A stretch of 49,191 bases of DNA from an uncultured Eggerthellaceae bacterium (GTDB lineage: Bacteria; Actinomycetota; Coriobacteriia; Coriobacteriales; Eggerthellaceae), in the NCBI GenBank assembly GCA_910580205.1, contig CAJTVP010000012.1, positions 1-49,191 on the forward strand, in the 5' to 3' direction. Of this stretch, positions 49,155 to 49,191 are shown piece after piece. Below the pieces are notes generated by a model. That model was not told where the DNA came from and made no database searches. It was given only the letters and a program-made list of their open reading frames with translations. Numbering within the stretch: the first letter of the stretch is position 1; every line of letters starts with the position of its first letter. Position numbers and translations under genes: made by a program.

Positions 49155-49191
49155 TGTATGTCATTCTGAGCAAAGACCCGCAGGGTCGGAG
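49155..49191. repeat. Possible intergenic repeat, cut by window end
   Basis: GTCATTCTGAGCAAAGACCC followed by GCAGGGTC resembles the CATTCTGAGCG-type intergenic repeats scattered through many bacterial genomes. GACCC (49175-49179) and GGGTC (49183-49187) can pair. The end of the window prevents a full view. Confidence 0.3.

Noticed and set aside
1..49191. CRISPR arrays, insertion sequences, rRNA operons and replication origins
   Set aside because: No regularly spaced direct repeats, transposase-like genes, rRNA sequences or DnaA-box clusters were seen.

Overview
The window is about 49 kb of GC-rich (roughly 60%) bacterial chromosome. It is gene-dense, with clear Shine-Dalgarno sites and many 1-14 base gene overlaps. 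Gene content and protein style suggest an actinobacterium of the class Coriobacteriia, probably close to Eggerthellaceae: a fused SpoVA-like membrane protein in an otherwise non-sporulation setting, a catalytic molybdopterin subunit resembling catechol dehydroxylases with a small Fe-S partner, several related MFS carriers next to it, and an argCJBD cluster. This placement is inferred from the sequence alone.

Left part (1-16.2 kb): the end of an elongation factor G gene with its terminator; a SpoVAC/SpoVAE-like fusion with a small membrane protein; an unrecognised 259-residue protein; a three-gene split glutamate synthase (amidotransferase, ferredoxin plus FMN core, GXGXG domain); a YjaB-like acetyltransferase; a membrane-tethered HTH regulator overlapping a small membrane protein; a class 3 aldehyde dehydrogenase; a sugar O-acetyltransferase; a YxeA-family protein; an AraC regulator coupled to an EamA exporter; a Phd/RelE-type toxin-antitoxin pair with a palindromic operator; a TIGR04076 protein; what looks like the 3' half of a tRNA; an FKBP-type isomerase; and a glutamate-cysteine ligase.

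Middle part (16.4-29 kb): argC-argJ-argB-argD, a class A penicillin-binding protein, a lipoprotein, a long U32-family protein, and a ydbS/ydbT-like pair of PH-domain membrane proteins.

Right part (29-49 kb) is the most interesting. A complete sigma-54 gene (rpoN) faces a sigma-54 enhancer-binding activator with GAF, PAS, AAA+ and Fis-type HTH regions. Downstream of the activator lie an inverted-repeat enhancer and a perfect -24/-12 promoter. They precede a 57-residue protein, a cytoplasmic molybdopterin oxidoreductase, its Fe-S subunit, two zinc-ribbon proteins, an MFS carrier, an amidohydrolase and two more MFS carriers. The activator gene has its own near-consensus -24/-12 promoter, with related enhancer half-sites upstream, and a leader of about 290 bases containing four perfect inverted repeats. 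I read this as a substrate-induced sigma-54 regulon for uptake and reductive or hydrolytic processing of a small organic, possibly aromatic, compound. Immediately after it, and almost contiguous, come an LRR_5 protein, a DUF2201/VWA protein, a MoxR-type AAA+ ATPase and a trigger-factor-like chaperone without the ribosome-binding domain. This could be a remodelling or maturation module.

Recognised families are stated with fair confidence. Substrates, operon extents, promoters and RNA structures are inferences by eye, without database or folding tools.
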